Origin: Propionibacteriaceae bacterium | GTDB lineage: Bacteria > Actinomycetota > Actinomycetes > Propionibacteriales > Propionibacteriaceae | Assembly (NCBI GenBank): GCA_031282235.1 | Contig: JAITED010000220.1 | Coordinates: forward strand, 1 to 7,767 | DNA: 7,767 bases | Direction of reading: 5' to 3' | Part shown: positions 1 through 6,288 of the stretch, in pieces | Layout of the letters: each line of letters starts with the position of its first letter | Position numbering within the stretch: the stretch's first letter is position 1 | Notes under the pieces: model-generated | Told to the model about the DNA's origin: nothing | Database searches by the model: none | What the model saw: only the letters and a program-made list of their open reading frames with translations | Program-made: the position numbers and the translations under genes

Positions 1-1083
1 CAGATGGTGGATGCTATCAATACGGTGGTGCGCAGCATCGACCGTTACCCGGAGCGCGACGCGGTGGAACTGCGCGCCGCGTTGGCCGACTATCTGGGGT
101 TCGGGCTGAGCGCGGCTAACATCTGGGCGGCAAACGGCTCTAACGAGGTGCTGACCCAACTGTTGCAGGCGTTTGGCGGGCCGGAGCGGCGGCTGTTGAC
201 GTTCAACCCGACGTACTCCATGTATCCGGAGTACGCCCGCAATACGCACACCGAACTCATCACTGCCGCGCGTAAACCCGATTATTCACTGGATACCGAG
301 TTGGTGCTGGAGGCGATACGCCAACATCACCCGGACGTGGTGCTGCTCGCCAACCCCAACAACCCCACCGGGACGCGAACCCCAGTGGCGGTGATTGACC
401 AAGTTTGCGAGCAGACCGATGCCATAGTGGTGGTGGATGAGGCGTATCAGGAGTTCACCGCGTATCCCGACGATTCAGCGTTGGCACTGCTGGCGAAACA
501 CCCCCGGCTGGTGGTGGTGCGTACCATGTCCAAAGCGTTCGCGTTCGCCGGGGGGCGGCTCGGGTATCTGGCGGCCACTCCTGCCATCGTGGACGCTTGC
601 CGTATTGTGGCGTTGCCGTATCACCTCTCGGCACCGACGCAGGCGTTGGCGCGCGTGGCGCTGGCCAACTCCCAACAGATGTTGTCGCAGGTGCTACGGC
701 TGCGCGCAGCGATTCAATCTCTCCAGGGATGGCTGCGCTCTCAAGGTTTGGACGTGCCGCACTCGGAGGCCAACTTCTGCCTGTTCGGCCCGTTCTACGA
801 CCCACACGCCGTTTGGCAAGGGCTGTTGGAACACGGGGTGTTGGTGCGCGAAGTCGGCCCGGCGGGCTACCTCCGGGTGAGCGCTGGCACCCCGGACGAG
901 ATGGCCGCGTTCCGGGACGCGCTGCTGGTGGTTTTGGGGCGGGAACCAGAGGCAACCACCCCGGAGCCGGTGGAGCAAACGCCCGGGGCAATGGCGGCAG
1001 CGGACAACGCGGATACGGAAGAAGCGGAAGCGCCCGCTGGGTTGTGGGCAAAAATACGCGACAAGCTACCCAAAAAACAGTGA
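1..1083 (+). CDS. hisC: Histidinol-phosphate aminotransferase, 5'-truncated by the window
   Basis: This PLP-dependent fold-type I aminotransferase converts imidazole acetol-phosphate and glutamate to histidinol-phosphate in cytosolic histidine synthesis. The reading frame is open from base 1. The ATG at base 4 is internal, because roughly the first 40-45 residues of the family (the substrate-binding N-terminus) are missing. Counting from that ATG, visible motifs are NGSNE (44-48), ANPNNPTGT (116-124), the cofactor-contacting VVDEAY (143-148, Asp145 and Tyr148), the Schiff-base lysine in TMSKAFAFAGGRLGY (Lys177), and the carboxylate-binding arginine in LRVSAGT (Arg291). The catalytic domain ends near residue 312. 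It is followed by about 47 extra residues, first acidic and Pro/Ala-rich, then a basic LWAKIRDKLPKKQ end, which HisC normally lacks. hisB follows after 32 bases. The identity is secure; the role of the tail is unknown. Confidence 0.95.
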   Translation, partial: QMVDAINTVVRSIDRYPERDAVELRAALADYLGFGLSAANIWAANGSNEVLTQLLQAFGGPERRLLTFNPTYSMYPEYARNTHTELITAARKPDYSLDTELVLEAIRQHHPDVVLLANPNNPTGTRTPVAVIDQVCEQTDAIVVVDEAYQEFTAYPDDSALALLAKHPRLVVVRTMSKAFAFAGGRLGYLAATPAIVDACRIVALPYHLSAPTQALARVALANSQQMLSQVLRLRAAIQSLQGWLRSQGLDVPHSEANFCLFGPFYDPHAVWQGLLEHGVLVREVGPAGYLRVSAGTPDEMAAFRDALLVVLGREPEATTPEPVEQTPGAMAAADNADTEEAEAPAGLWAKIRDKLPKKQ

Positions 1084-1115
1084 AAGTTTAACGCTTAGAA
1101 AAGTTGGAAAAAGTG

Positions 1116-1757
1116 ATGATTAAAAACACAACCACAACTGCGGCAGTAACGCCGCGCCGTGCCGCGCTCACCCGGAAAACCGCCGAAACCGAGGTGGAGG
1201 TGGCGCTCAATCTGGACGGCACCGGTCAGGCCGACATCGCCACCGGTATCGGTTTCTACGACCACATGCTGAGCGCGTTGGCTAAACATTCGCTTATTGA
1301 CCTGCGGGTACGGGTGCAAGGCGACACTTGGATTGATTCCCATCACTCCATTGAGGACGCCGCTATCGCCATCGGACAAGCCCTAAAGGCGGCGTTGGGG
1401 GACAAGCGCGGCATTCGACGTTTCGGAGAAGCCACCGTACCGCTCGATGAGGCGCTGGCGCACTGCGTAGTGGACGTGGCGGGGCGCGCATACTGCGCAG
1501 TGAGCGGGGAACCCGACGGGATGGCGTATGTGCATATCGGCGGCGAAGGGGTGACGTACCCCGGCTCGATGACCACGCATGTGCTGGAGTCGCTGGCCGC
1601 TAACGCCGCCATCTGTTGCCACATGCGGCTGCTGGCGGGGCGGGAGCCGCACCACATCGTAGAGGCGCAGTTTAAGGCGTTGGCGCGCGCGCTGCGGGCG
1701 GCGGTGGAGCGCGACCCCCGGGTGAGTTGGGTGCCCAGCACAAAGGACGTTTTGTGA
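1116..1757 (+). CDS. hisB: Imidazoleglycerol-phosphate dehydratase (monofunctional HisB)
   Basis: HisB dehydrates imidazoleglycerol phosphate to imidazole acetol-phosphate using two manganese ions, in a cytosolic 24-mer in known homologues. The product from ATG 1116 is 213 aa, close to the usual 195-210 for the monofunctional bacterial form; no phosphatase domain is fused. Metal-binding motifs are visible: GFYDHM (His50), DSHHSIED (His76, His77, Glu80) and the second half-repeat PHHIVEAQFKALARAL (His179, His180, Glu183). DKRGIRRFG and PSTKDVL near the C-terminus are also family signatures. The start is uncertain: an in-frame TTG at 1104 and GTG at 1113 would add 4 or 1 residues. I prefer ATG 1116, which has a weak purine-rich GGAAAAAG just upstream. 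The first 15 residues are Thr/Ala-rich and not conserved. The stop overlaps the hisH start. Confidence 0.95.
   Translation: MIKNTTTTAAVTPRRAALTRKTAETEVEVALNLDGTGQADIATGIGFYDHMLSALAKHSLIDLRVRVQGDTWIDSHHSIEDAAIAIGQALKAALGDKRGIRRFGEATVPLDEALAHCVVDVAGRAYCAVSGEPDGMAYVHIGGEGVTYPGSMTTHVLESLAANAAICCHMRLLAGREPHHIVEAQFKALARALRAAVERDPRVSWVPSTKDVL
1742..1747 (+). promoter_or_regulatory. Ribosome binding site deciding the hisH start
   Basis: AAAGGA lies 6 bases before GTG 1754, inside the last codons of hisB. It supports GTG 1754 over the upstream in-frame TTG at 1727, which would create a 31-base overlap and add nine residues ahead of the conserved LRIAVLDYGSGN strand. Confidence 0.7.
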
Positions 1758-2458
1758 ACGCACGCTTACGCATCGCGGTGCTGGATTACGGCAGCGGCAA
1801 CCTGCATTCGGTGTGCCGCGCGCTGGATGTCGCCGGGGCGCAAGTGGAGTTATCCAGCGCTGAGGGTAGCGCTACCAATACGATAACTGCTTGTGACGGC
1901 CTAGTGGTGCCCGGAGTGGGCGCGTTCGCCGCCTGTATGGCCGGGCTGCGCGCCGTGGGCGGCGTAGAACTGATACAGGATTGGTGGGCAGCTAGGCGGC
2001 CACTGCTCGGTATCTGTGTCGGGCATCAGGTGCTGTTTGCTGCCGGTACGGAGTACAGCGAAAACGCCCAATCCAGCACCCCCGGGGTGGGGGTGTTGCC
2101 CGGCGTGGTGGAGAAACTGCACGCTATCCGGCTGCCGCATCTGGGTTGGGATACGGTGCAGCCGCCGTCTGACTCGGCCATGTTCGCCGGGTTAGCGGGG
2201 GAGCGGTTCTACTTCGTCCACTCCTACGCGGTGCGAGAACTACCCGCCGTATCTGAACTGAGTGACGTGGCGGTGACTTGGGCAGAACATGAAGCTGAGC
2301 GTTTCGTGGCGGCCGTGGAAGCCGGTGCCCGGTGGAGTACGCAGTTCCACCCCGAGAAGTCCGGTGCCGCCGGGGCGCGGTTGTTGCAAAACTGGCTGGC
2401 GCGGGTGGGCGAACACCGGGAATCAGCTAATACGAACGATACGAAGCGAGGTCGGTGA
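1754..2458 (+). CDS. hisH: Imidazole glycerol phosphate synthase, glutaminase subunit HisH
   Basis: This class I glutamine amidotransferase hydrolyses glutamine and passes ammonia through HisF to make IGP and AICAR. The start is GTG 1754, overlapping the hisB stop as GTGA, so coupled translation is likely. The product is 234 aa, somewhat longer than the usual 200-215, mainly because of a polar C-terminal tail. Visible motifs are the N-terminal VLDYGSGN, the oxyanion-strand signature PGVGAF typical of HisH, the nucleophile motif GICVGHQ (Cys88), PHLGWD, FVHSY, and the triad His/Glu in QFHPEKS (His199, Glu201). HisH proteins usually have Met where GHQ has His; GHQ is the form more often seen in TrpG, CarA and PabA. 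The HisH-type PGVGAF and the gene order still make HisH the clear call. hisF, its obligate partner, is not in the window. Confidence 0.94.
   Translation: MNARLRIAVLDYGSGNLHSVCRALDVAGAQVELSSAEGSATNTITACDGLVVPGVGAFAACMAGLRAVGGVELIQDWWAARRPLLGICVGHQVLFAAGTEYSENAQSSTPGVGVLPGVVEKLHAIRLPHLGWDTVQPPSDSAMFAGLAGERFYFVHSYAVRELPAVSELSDVAVTWAEHEAERFVAAVEAGARWSTQFHPEKSGAAGARLLQNWLARVGEHRESANTNDTKRGR
2448..2451 (+). promoter_or_regulatory. Ribosome binding site deciding the hisA start
   Basis: GAGG lies 6 bases before ATG 2458 but only 3 bases before the alternative in-frame GTG at 2455. The spacing favours ATG 2458, which shares one base with the hisH stop TGA. Confidence 0.55.
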
Positions 2459-3210
2459 TGGGGGAGCCGCTTATCCTGCTGCCCGCCGTGGACATTCGGC
2501 ACGCGCAGGCGGTGCAGTTGGTGCAGGGCGTTGATGGCTCCGAGCGTATCTTTGGAGACCCGGTGGCGGCGGCGTTGCGCTGGCGGGACGCGGGAGCCGC
2601 TTGGTTGCATCTGGTCAATCTGGATGGGGTTTTCGGTGATACCGACTCGTGGGAGGTGGTGCGCCGCGTGGTTACGGCGGCCACCCAAGCGGGGATGCGG
2701 GTCGAACTCTCCGGTGGCATTCGGGACACTGCAACGCTGCAGGCAGCGTTAGCCACCGGTTGCGAGCGGGTACACATCGGCACCGCCGCCATCGAAAACC
2801 CAGAGTGGGTGGCGCAAATCCTTGCTCACTACGGCGAACGTATTGCGTTAGCCATCGACGTAGCGGATGGCCGGGCGCAGGGGCGCGGCTGGCTCACCCC
2901 CGGCCCAGATGCGTATGAACTGGTACGGCGCTTCGCCGCCGCTGGTTGCGCCCGATTTGCGGTCACTGATGTGAGCGCTGACGGTACGCTGAGCGGCCCC
3001 AATCTGGAAATGCTCGCCGCCATGTGTCAGGTGAGCGATGCCAAAATTATCGCCAGCGGCGGCATCGCTACGCTGGCCGACATCGCCGCGCTCACCGCGC
3101 TAGTGCCCGGTGGGCTGGAGGGGGCTATCATCGGCACCGCGCTCTATCTGGGGCATATCGACTTGGGGGAGGCGCTGGCGGTTACTAGAGTGGGAGTTGA
3201 CGATTACTAG
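2458..3210 (+). CDS. hisA: ProFAR isomerase HisA, PriA-type (possibly also PRA isomerase)
   Basis: This (beta/alpha)8 barrel catalyses the Amadori rearrangement of ProFAR to PRFAR in histidine synthesis. Actinobacterial PriA enzymes also do the TrpF reaction in tryptophan synthesis. The 250-aa product has LLPAVDI with the catalytic Asp12, SGGIRD (85-90), HIGTAAIENP, LAIDV (Asp134), RGW (143-145), TDVSADGT with the second catalytic Asp175, ASGGI, and the C-terminal phosphate loop around GAIIGTALY. Arg143 and Trp145 match the PriA residues tied to dual specificity in Mycobacterium tuberculosis. Two conserved positions differ: the Arg of the usual AVRLVQG is Gln20 (AVQLVQG), and the first Asp of HLVDLD is Asn54. 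These could shift substrate preference. The gene overlaps hisH and ends this his cluster; hisF does not follow. HisA/PriA identity is firm; bifunctionality is open. Confidence 0.93.
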   Translation: MGEPLILLPAVDIRHAQAVQLVQGVDGSERIFGDPVAAALRWRDAGAAWLHLVNLDGVFGDTDSWEVVRRVVTAATQAGMRVELSGGIRDTATLQAALATGCERVHIGTAAIENPEWVAQILAHYGERIALAIDVADGRAQGRGWLTPGPDAYELVRRFAAAGCARFAVTDVSADGTLSGPNLEMLAAMCQVSDAKIIASGGIATLADIAALTALVPGGLEGAIIGTALYLGHIDLGEALAVTRVGVDDY

Positions 3211-3257
3211 ATTGTTAAATCAAAAATAATTGAACGAGATTAATCCGGAGGTCTCAT
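3211..3257 (+). promoter_or_regulatory. AT-rich gap between hisA and the GNAT gene, with a strong RBS
   Basis: This 47-base gap is strikingly AT-rich (TTGTTAAATCAAAAATAATT) against a GC-rich background. It ends in a clear Shine-Dalgarno, GGAGG at 3247-3251, 6 bases before ATG 3258. TTGACG at 3197-3202 is a possible -35, but no -10-like hexamer sits 16-18 bases after it, so I do not name a promoter. There is no hairpin-plus-U-tract terminator, so read-through from the his genes is possible. The RBS is well supported; a promoter is only inferred from composition. Confidence 0.35.
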
Positions 3258-4244
3258 ATGCCCGACGGCGACCACGGCGCAGTGGTTGAAAGCACGTTGG
3301 AATGGTCGGTTGTCACCGAGGCCGATTTGCTAGAACTATACGAGCTGCGCTCAGCGATGGAGTACTTTGACAACCCCATATATCGCGCCAGCTTGGATGA
3401 CATCAGCACCGATTTTCGCCGCGGTTCGGTGCTGCCCGGTTGGGCGGCCACCATGGGGCGAGTCAAGGGCGGCGGCGTGGTGGCGTACTGCGGGATTCAC
3501 CCCGACGACACGGGCCGACTGTGGGTGCAGATTGCGGTACATCCCACGGCTAGGCACCGGCAGTTGGGGCGCAAAATGGTGCAGTGGGCGATACGGCGCT
3601 CCTTGGAGTGGCAGGCCACGCGCGGGGCGGACACTAAGTTGTGGCTTGGCTACCTGCTGGAGGAACGGCGTACCGGGCTGATACACGTATTGATTGAAGA
3701 AGGTTTTCAGGCAGAGCGGTGGTTTTTCGACGCCCACCGCGACCTGCTGGAGGAACCCGCTGCGCCGCAGGTTGACCCGGCGGTGCGGCTCGTCCCGTAC
3801 ACCCCGGTGCGCGCCGCCGAGGTGCGCCCCGTATTGAATCAGGTTCGGGAACACCTAGCGGGGTCGTATCCGGTGAGCGACGCCGCTTGGCAGCAACACT
3901 TGCAGTTGGTGGATGATTGCGAGGGGCTGTCGTGGCTGGCAGAGGAGACCGATACCGACGCAGTGGTGGGTTACGCCCTCAACACCGCGCTGTCCGGTGG
4001 GGTGGGGGAACCCGATGAGGGGTGGACGCTGCATTTAGGGGTTGCTCCCAGTTCCCGGCACCACGGCATCGGTACGGCGCTGCTGCAGGCCGCGATGCAC
4101 GCGTTTTGGCATTCTGGCTTGTCACGGGCGGGGATAGGGGTGGATACGGACGACCCAGAGCTAGCGTTAGAGTTTTTCCGACGCTGTGGTTACACCCTTG
4201 ATGACCGTTTGGTGCAGTTGCGCTATCGCCCAATGTCTATCTAA
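3258..4244 (+). CDS. Tandem-domain GNAT family N-acetyltransferase, substrate unknown
   Basis: The 328-aa protein contains two GNAT (acetyl-CoA-dependent acetyltransferase) domains. In the N-terminal half (about 20-165), beta-strand LWVQIAVHP leads into TARHRQLGRKMVQWA (97-111), and a motif B-like GLIHVLIEEGFQAERWFF follows. In the C-terminal half (about 176-325), LHLGVAPSSRHHGIGTALL (259-276) matches the acetyl-CoA loop consensus R-x-x-G-x-G-x-A exactly, followed by LALEFFRRCGYTLDDRL. In the first domain the first loop glycine is Gln102, so it may bind acetyl-CoA poorly and the second domain may be the active one. Two-domain architecture recalls actinobacterial mycothiol synthase (MshD), but I see no specific MshD residues and do not assign that function. 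There is no signal peptide or membrane segment. A strong GGAGG supports the start. It lies 47 bases after hisA and 52 before yebC. Confidence 0.85.
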   Translation: MPDGDHGAVVESTLEWSVVTEADLLELYELRSAMEYFDNPIYRASLDDISTDFRRGSVLPGWAATMGRVKGGGVVAYCGIHPDDTGRLWVQIAVHPTARHRQLGRKMVQWAIRRSLEWQATRGADTKLWLGYLLEERRTGLIHVLIEEGFQAERWFFDAHRDLLEEPAAPQVDPAVRLVPYTPVRAAEVRPVLNQVREHLAGSYPVSDAAWQQHLQLVDDCEGLSWLAEETDTDAVVGYALNTALSGGVGEPDEGWTLHLGVAPSSRHHGIGTALLQAAMHAFWHSGLSRAGIGVDTDDPELALEFFRRCGYTLDDRLVQLRYRPMSI

Positions 4245-4282
4245 GTTAAGTGACCCGGCTACACTGGTAGGCGACATAACCA

Positions 4283-4289
4283 GAAAGGG
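4283..4289 (+). promoter_or_regulatory. Ribosome binding site deciding the yebC start
   Basis: GAAAGGG ends 7 bases before ATG 4297. It fixes the start at the conserved MSGHSKW and argues against an upstream in-frame start at 4186, which would lie inside the preceding GNAT gene and add 37 unconserved residues. Confidence 0.7.
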
Positions 4290-4296
4290 CGATTAT

Positions 4297-5067
4297 ATGA
4301 GCGGTCACTCCAAATGGGCTACCACTAAGCACAAGAAGGCAGCCATCGACGCGAAACGCGGCAAACTTTTCGCCAAACTCATCAAAAATATCGAGGTGGC
4401 AGCCCGGGTGGGTGGCGGCGACCCGGGGGGCAACCCGACGCTCTACGATGCGATTCAGAAAGCCAAAAAGAACTCGGTGCCTGCCGACAACATCGACCGC
4501 GCGGTGAAGCGCGGCTCCGGTGCCGGGGCTGACGGCGTGAACTACGACACCATCATGTATGAGGCATACGGCCCGGCCAGCGTAGCAATACTCATCGAAT
4601 GCCTTACTGACAACCGCAATCGGGCGTTCGCTGACGTGCGAGTGGCAGTCACCCGCAACGGCGCCACCCTAGCTGATGGCGGTTCGGTGCAGCGGTTGTT
4701 CTCGCGGAAAGGCAGCATCGAGGTTGCCAAAAAGCAAGATGGCAGGACGCTCAGCGAGGACGACCTGCTGGAAGCCACGCTAGAGGCGATGCCGGAGGAG
4801 ATTGTTGACGAGGGGGAGGGCTTCACGCTCACCACTGACCCGTCCGAGCTGGTCGAGGTACGCAAAGCGATTCAGGCCGCCGGTATCGACTACGAATCCG
4901 CCGAAGTGGCGTTCGTAGCGGCGTTCGACCAAGAGATAACCGTGGTGGAGCAGGCGCAGAAGCTGGAGCGTATCATCGACGCGCTGGACGATTTGGACGA
5001 CGTGCAAAACGTATACACCAACGCCAAATACTCTGAGGCCGTGGAAGCGGCGTTAGAGCAAGAGTGA
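4297..5067 (+). CDS. yebC: YebC/PmpR family protein (TACO1-like)
   Basis: The 256-aa product is a full-length member of the YebC family, usually 240-255 aa. The N-terminus MSGHSKWATTKHKKAAIDAK followed by RGKLFAKLIKNIEVAAR is the family signature. DPGGNPTL, the VPADNIDRAVKRG segment, the YEAYGP strand, ECLTDNRNRA and a GSVQRLFSRKG segment follow, then a strongly acidic C-terminal half. Family members have been described as transcriptional regulators (PmpR in Pseudomonas) and, for YebC and YeeI types and mitochondrial TACO1, as ribosome-associated factors that help translation of difficult stretches such as polyproline. Which role applies here cannot be read from the sequence. The gene is the usual upstream neighbour of ruvC and is separated from it by 22 bases, so cotranscription is likely. 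Confidence 0.95.
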   Translation: MSGHSKWATTKHKKAAIDAKRGKLFAKLIKNIEVAARVGGGDPGGNPTLYDAIQKAKKNSVPADNIDRAVKRGSGAGADGVNYDTIMYEAYGPASVAILIECLTDNRNRAFADVRVAVTRNGATLADGGSVQRLFSRKGSIEVAKKQDGRTLSEDDLLEATLEAMPEEIVDEGEGFTLTTDPSELVEVRKAIQAAGIDYESAEVAFVAAFDQEITVVEQAQKLERIIDALDDLDDVQNVYTNAKYSEAVEAALEQE

Positions 5068-5089
5068 CCTTAGCGTAAGTGGCGTTCGT

Positions 5090-5635
5090 ATGCGTGTACT
5101 CGGGGTTGACCCAGGGCTGACCCGCTGCGGCATCGGAGTGGTAGACCAAGTGCGGGGGGGTAAACCCGAGTTGGTCGCGGTGGGGGTGGTGCGTACCGAA
5201 CCCACGCTGCCGCACGAACAGCGCTTACTGCAGATTGAACAGGGTATCACCGAGTGGATACGGGAGTTTCACCCCGACGTGGTGGCGGTGGAGCGGGCGT
5301 TCGCCCAGCACAATCTGATGACTGTGGCGGGCACCATTCAGGCAGCGGGTATCGCCATGCTGGTTCCCGCTAGGGCAAACATCCCAGTAGCGCTACACAC
5401 CCCCACAGAGGTGAAAGCCGCTATCACCGGCTCCGGGCGGGCGAACAAGCAGCAGGTAGCCGCGATGGTGCTACGTATCCTGCACCTAGACCGCGCCCCG
5501 CAACCCGCCGATGCCGCCGACGCAGTAGCGCTAGCACTCACCCACCTCTGGCGCGGTGGCGCCACCAACCGCTACGCCGAACTGGTAGCCGCCGCCAAAA
5601 CCACCCCCGCTAGGGTTATCAGCAGGAGAAAATAG
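5090..5635 (+). CDS. ruvC: Crossover junction endodeoxyribonuclease RuvC
   Basis: RuvC is the dimeric, Mg-dependent resolvase that cuts Holliday junctions after RuvAB branch migration. The 181-aa product is of normal length. The RNase H-like fold carries the acidic catalytic residues in place: Asp7 in VLGVDPGLTRCG, Glu68 in VAVERAF, and Asp141/Asp144 in PADAADAVALALTH. The conserved junction-contacting segment GSGRANKQQVAAMV (114-127) and NLMTVAGTIQAAGI (75-88) are also present. The start at ATG 5090 gives the family's usual N-terminus, although the upstream Shine-Dalgarno is weak (AAGTGG region). Translation may depend on ribosomes arriving from yebC. I find no LexA-type SOS box in the 22-base gap. 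ruvA follows after 17 bases. Confidence 0.96.
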   Translation: MRVLGVDPGLTRCGIGVVDQVRGGKPELVAVGVVRTEPTLPHEQRLLQIEQGITEWIREFHPDVVAVERAFAQHNLMTVAGTIQAAGIAMLVPARANIPVALHTPTEVKAAITGSGRANKQQVAAMVLRILHLDRAPQPADAADAVALALTHLWRGGATNRYAELVAAAKTTPARVISRRK

Positions 5636-5652
5636 GAGAGTTAGGGGAGCAG

Positions 5653-6261
5653 ATGATTGCGTCTATCAGTGGGCTGGTGCAGGCAGCGGATACCACCGGG
5701 GTTACGGTGGTGGTGGGTGGTATCGGGTTTCGGGTGTTGGTGACCCCGGAGACGGGGGCACAGGCACGGGTGGGAGCGGAGATAACCCTGCACACTGCGC
5801 TCATCGTGCGGGAAGATTCGCTCACGTTGTACGGCTTCAACACCGTTACGGAGCGCGCTGCGTTTGAGCTGCTGCTCACCGCATCCGGGGTGGGGCCGCG
5901 TACAGCGTTAGCGGCGGTTTCCGTATTACCTCCCGCTGAGTTAGCGGCAGCAATCCGGAGCGAAAACCTAGTGGCGCTCACCAAAGTGCCCGGCATCGGA
6001 AAGAAAGGTGCCCAAAGAATCGTCATCGAACTGAAAGATAAGGTGTTGGGCTTAGGGTGGGGCGAAACCTCAGCCACCGACACCCCAGCGGATGCCAGCG
6101 GGGGCGAAGTTTGGCGCGAACAGGTGATAGACGGCCTGCGCGGGCTGGGGTGGAACCAGAAAGACGCCGAAAACGCTGCTGACCAAGTGGCACCGCTGGC
6201 CGCAGACCACAACATAGCCGAACTGATGCGGGCGGCGCTGCGTACCTTTGCACGCCCGTGA
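5653..6261 (+). CDS. ruvA: Holliday junction branch migration protein RuvA
   Basis: RuvA tetramers hold the four-way junction flat and load RuvB rings. The product is 202 aa, matching the family. Domain I is the N-terminal OB fold (about 1-63), ending in VREDSLTLYGF, whose Glu54 and Asp55 correspond to the acidic pin that separates strands. Domain II has two helix-hairpin-helix motifs, around LLLTASGVGPRTALAAVSVL (74-92) and LTKVPGIGKKGAQRIVIELK (109-128). A flexible linker follows, rich in Thr, Asp and Ala (about 137-150). Domain III (151-202, EVWREQVIDGLRGLGWNQ onward) is the RuvB-binding helix bundle. The start ATG 5653 has a purine-rich AGGGG 5 bases upstream. The gene sits tightly between ruvC and ruvB, as expected for cotranscription. 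Confidence 0.96.
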   Translation: MIASISGLVQAADTTGVTVVVGGIGFRVLVTPETGAQARVGAEITLHTALIVREDSLTLYGFNTVTERAAFELLLTASGVGPRTALAAVSVLPPAELAAAIRSENLVALTKVPGIGKKGAQRIVIELKDKVLGLGWGETSATDTPADASGGEVWREQVIDGLRGLGWNQKDAENAADQVAPLAADHNIAELMRAALRTFARP

Positions 6262-6288
6262 GGGATATATCAACTAGGCTAGGCAGCT

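Noticed and set aside
455..1051. Long open frame on the minus strand inside hisC
   Set aside because: It is the shadow of a GC-rich gene: Pro/Arg-rich translation, no Shine-Dalgarno, no recognisable domain.
4245..4296. Promoter before yebC (TACACT at 4260-4265)
   Set aside because: The -10-like hexamer has no recognisable -35 at 16-18 bases upstream; a single hexamer match in 52 bases is weak evidence.
4186..4296. N-terminal extension of YebC from an upstream in-frame start
   Set aside because: It overlaps the GNAT gene, is unlike the family, and the conserved MSGHSKW with a good Shine-Dalgarno lies at 4297.
5068..5089. LexA/SOS box upstream of ruvC
   Set aside because: Only one GTTCG half-site is present (5084-5088), with no GAAC partner at the right spacing.
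6264..6271. Operator palindrome GATATATC before ruvB
   Set aside because: Only 8 bases of dyad with no second site; too short to claim a regulator.
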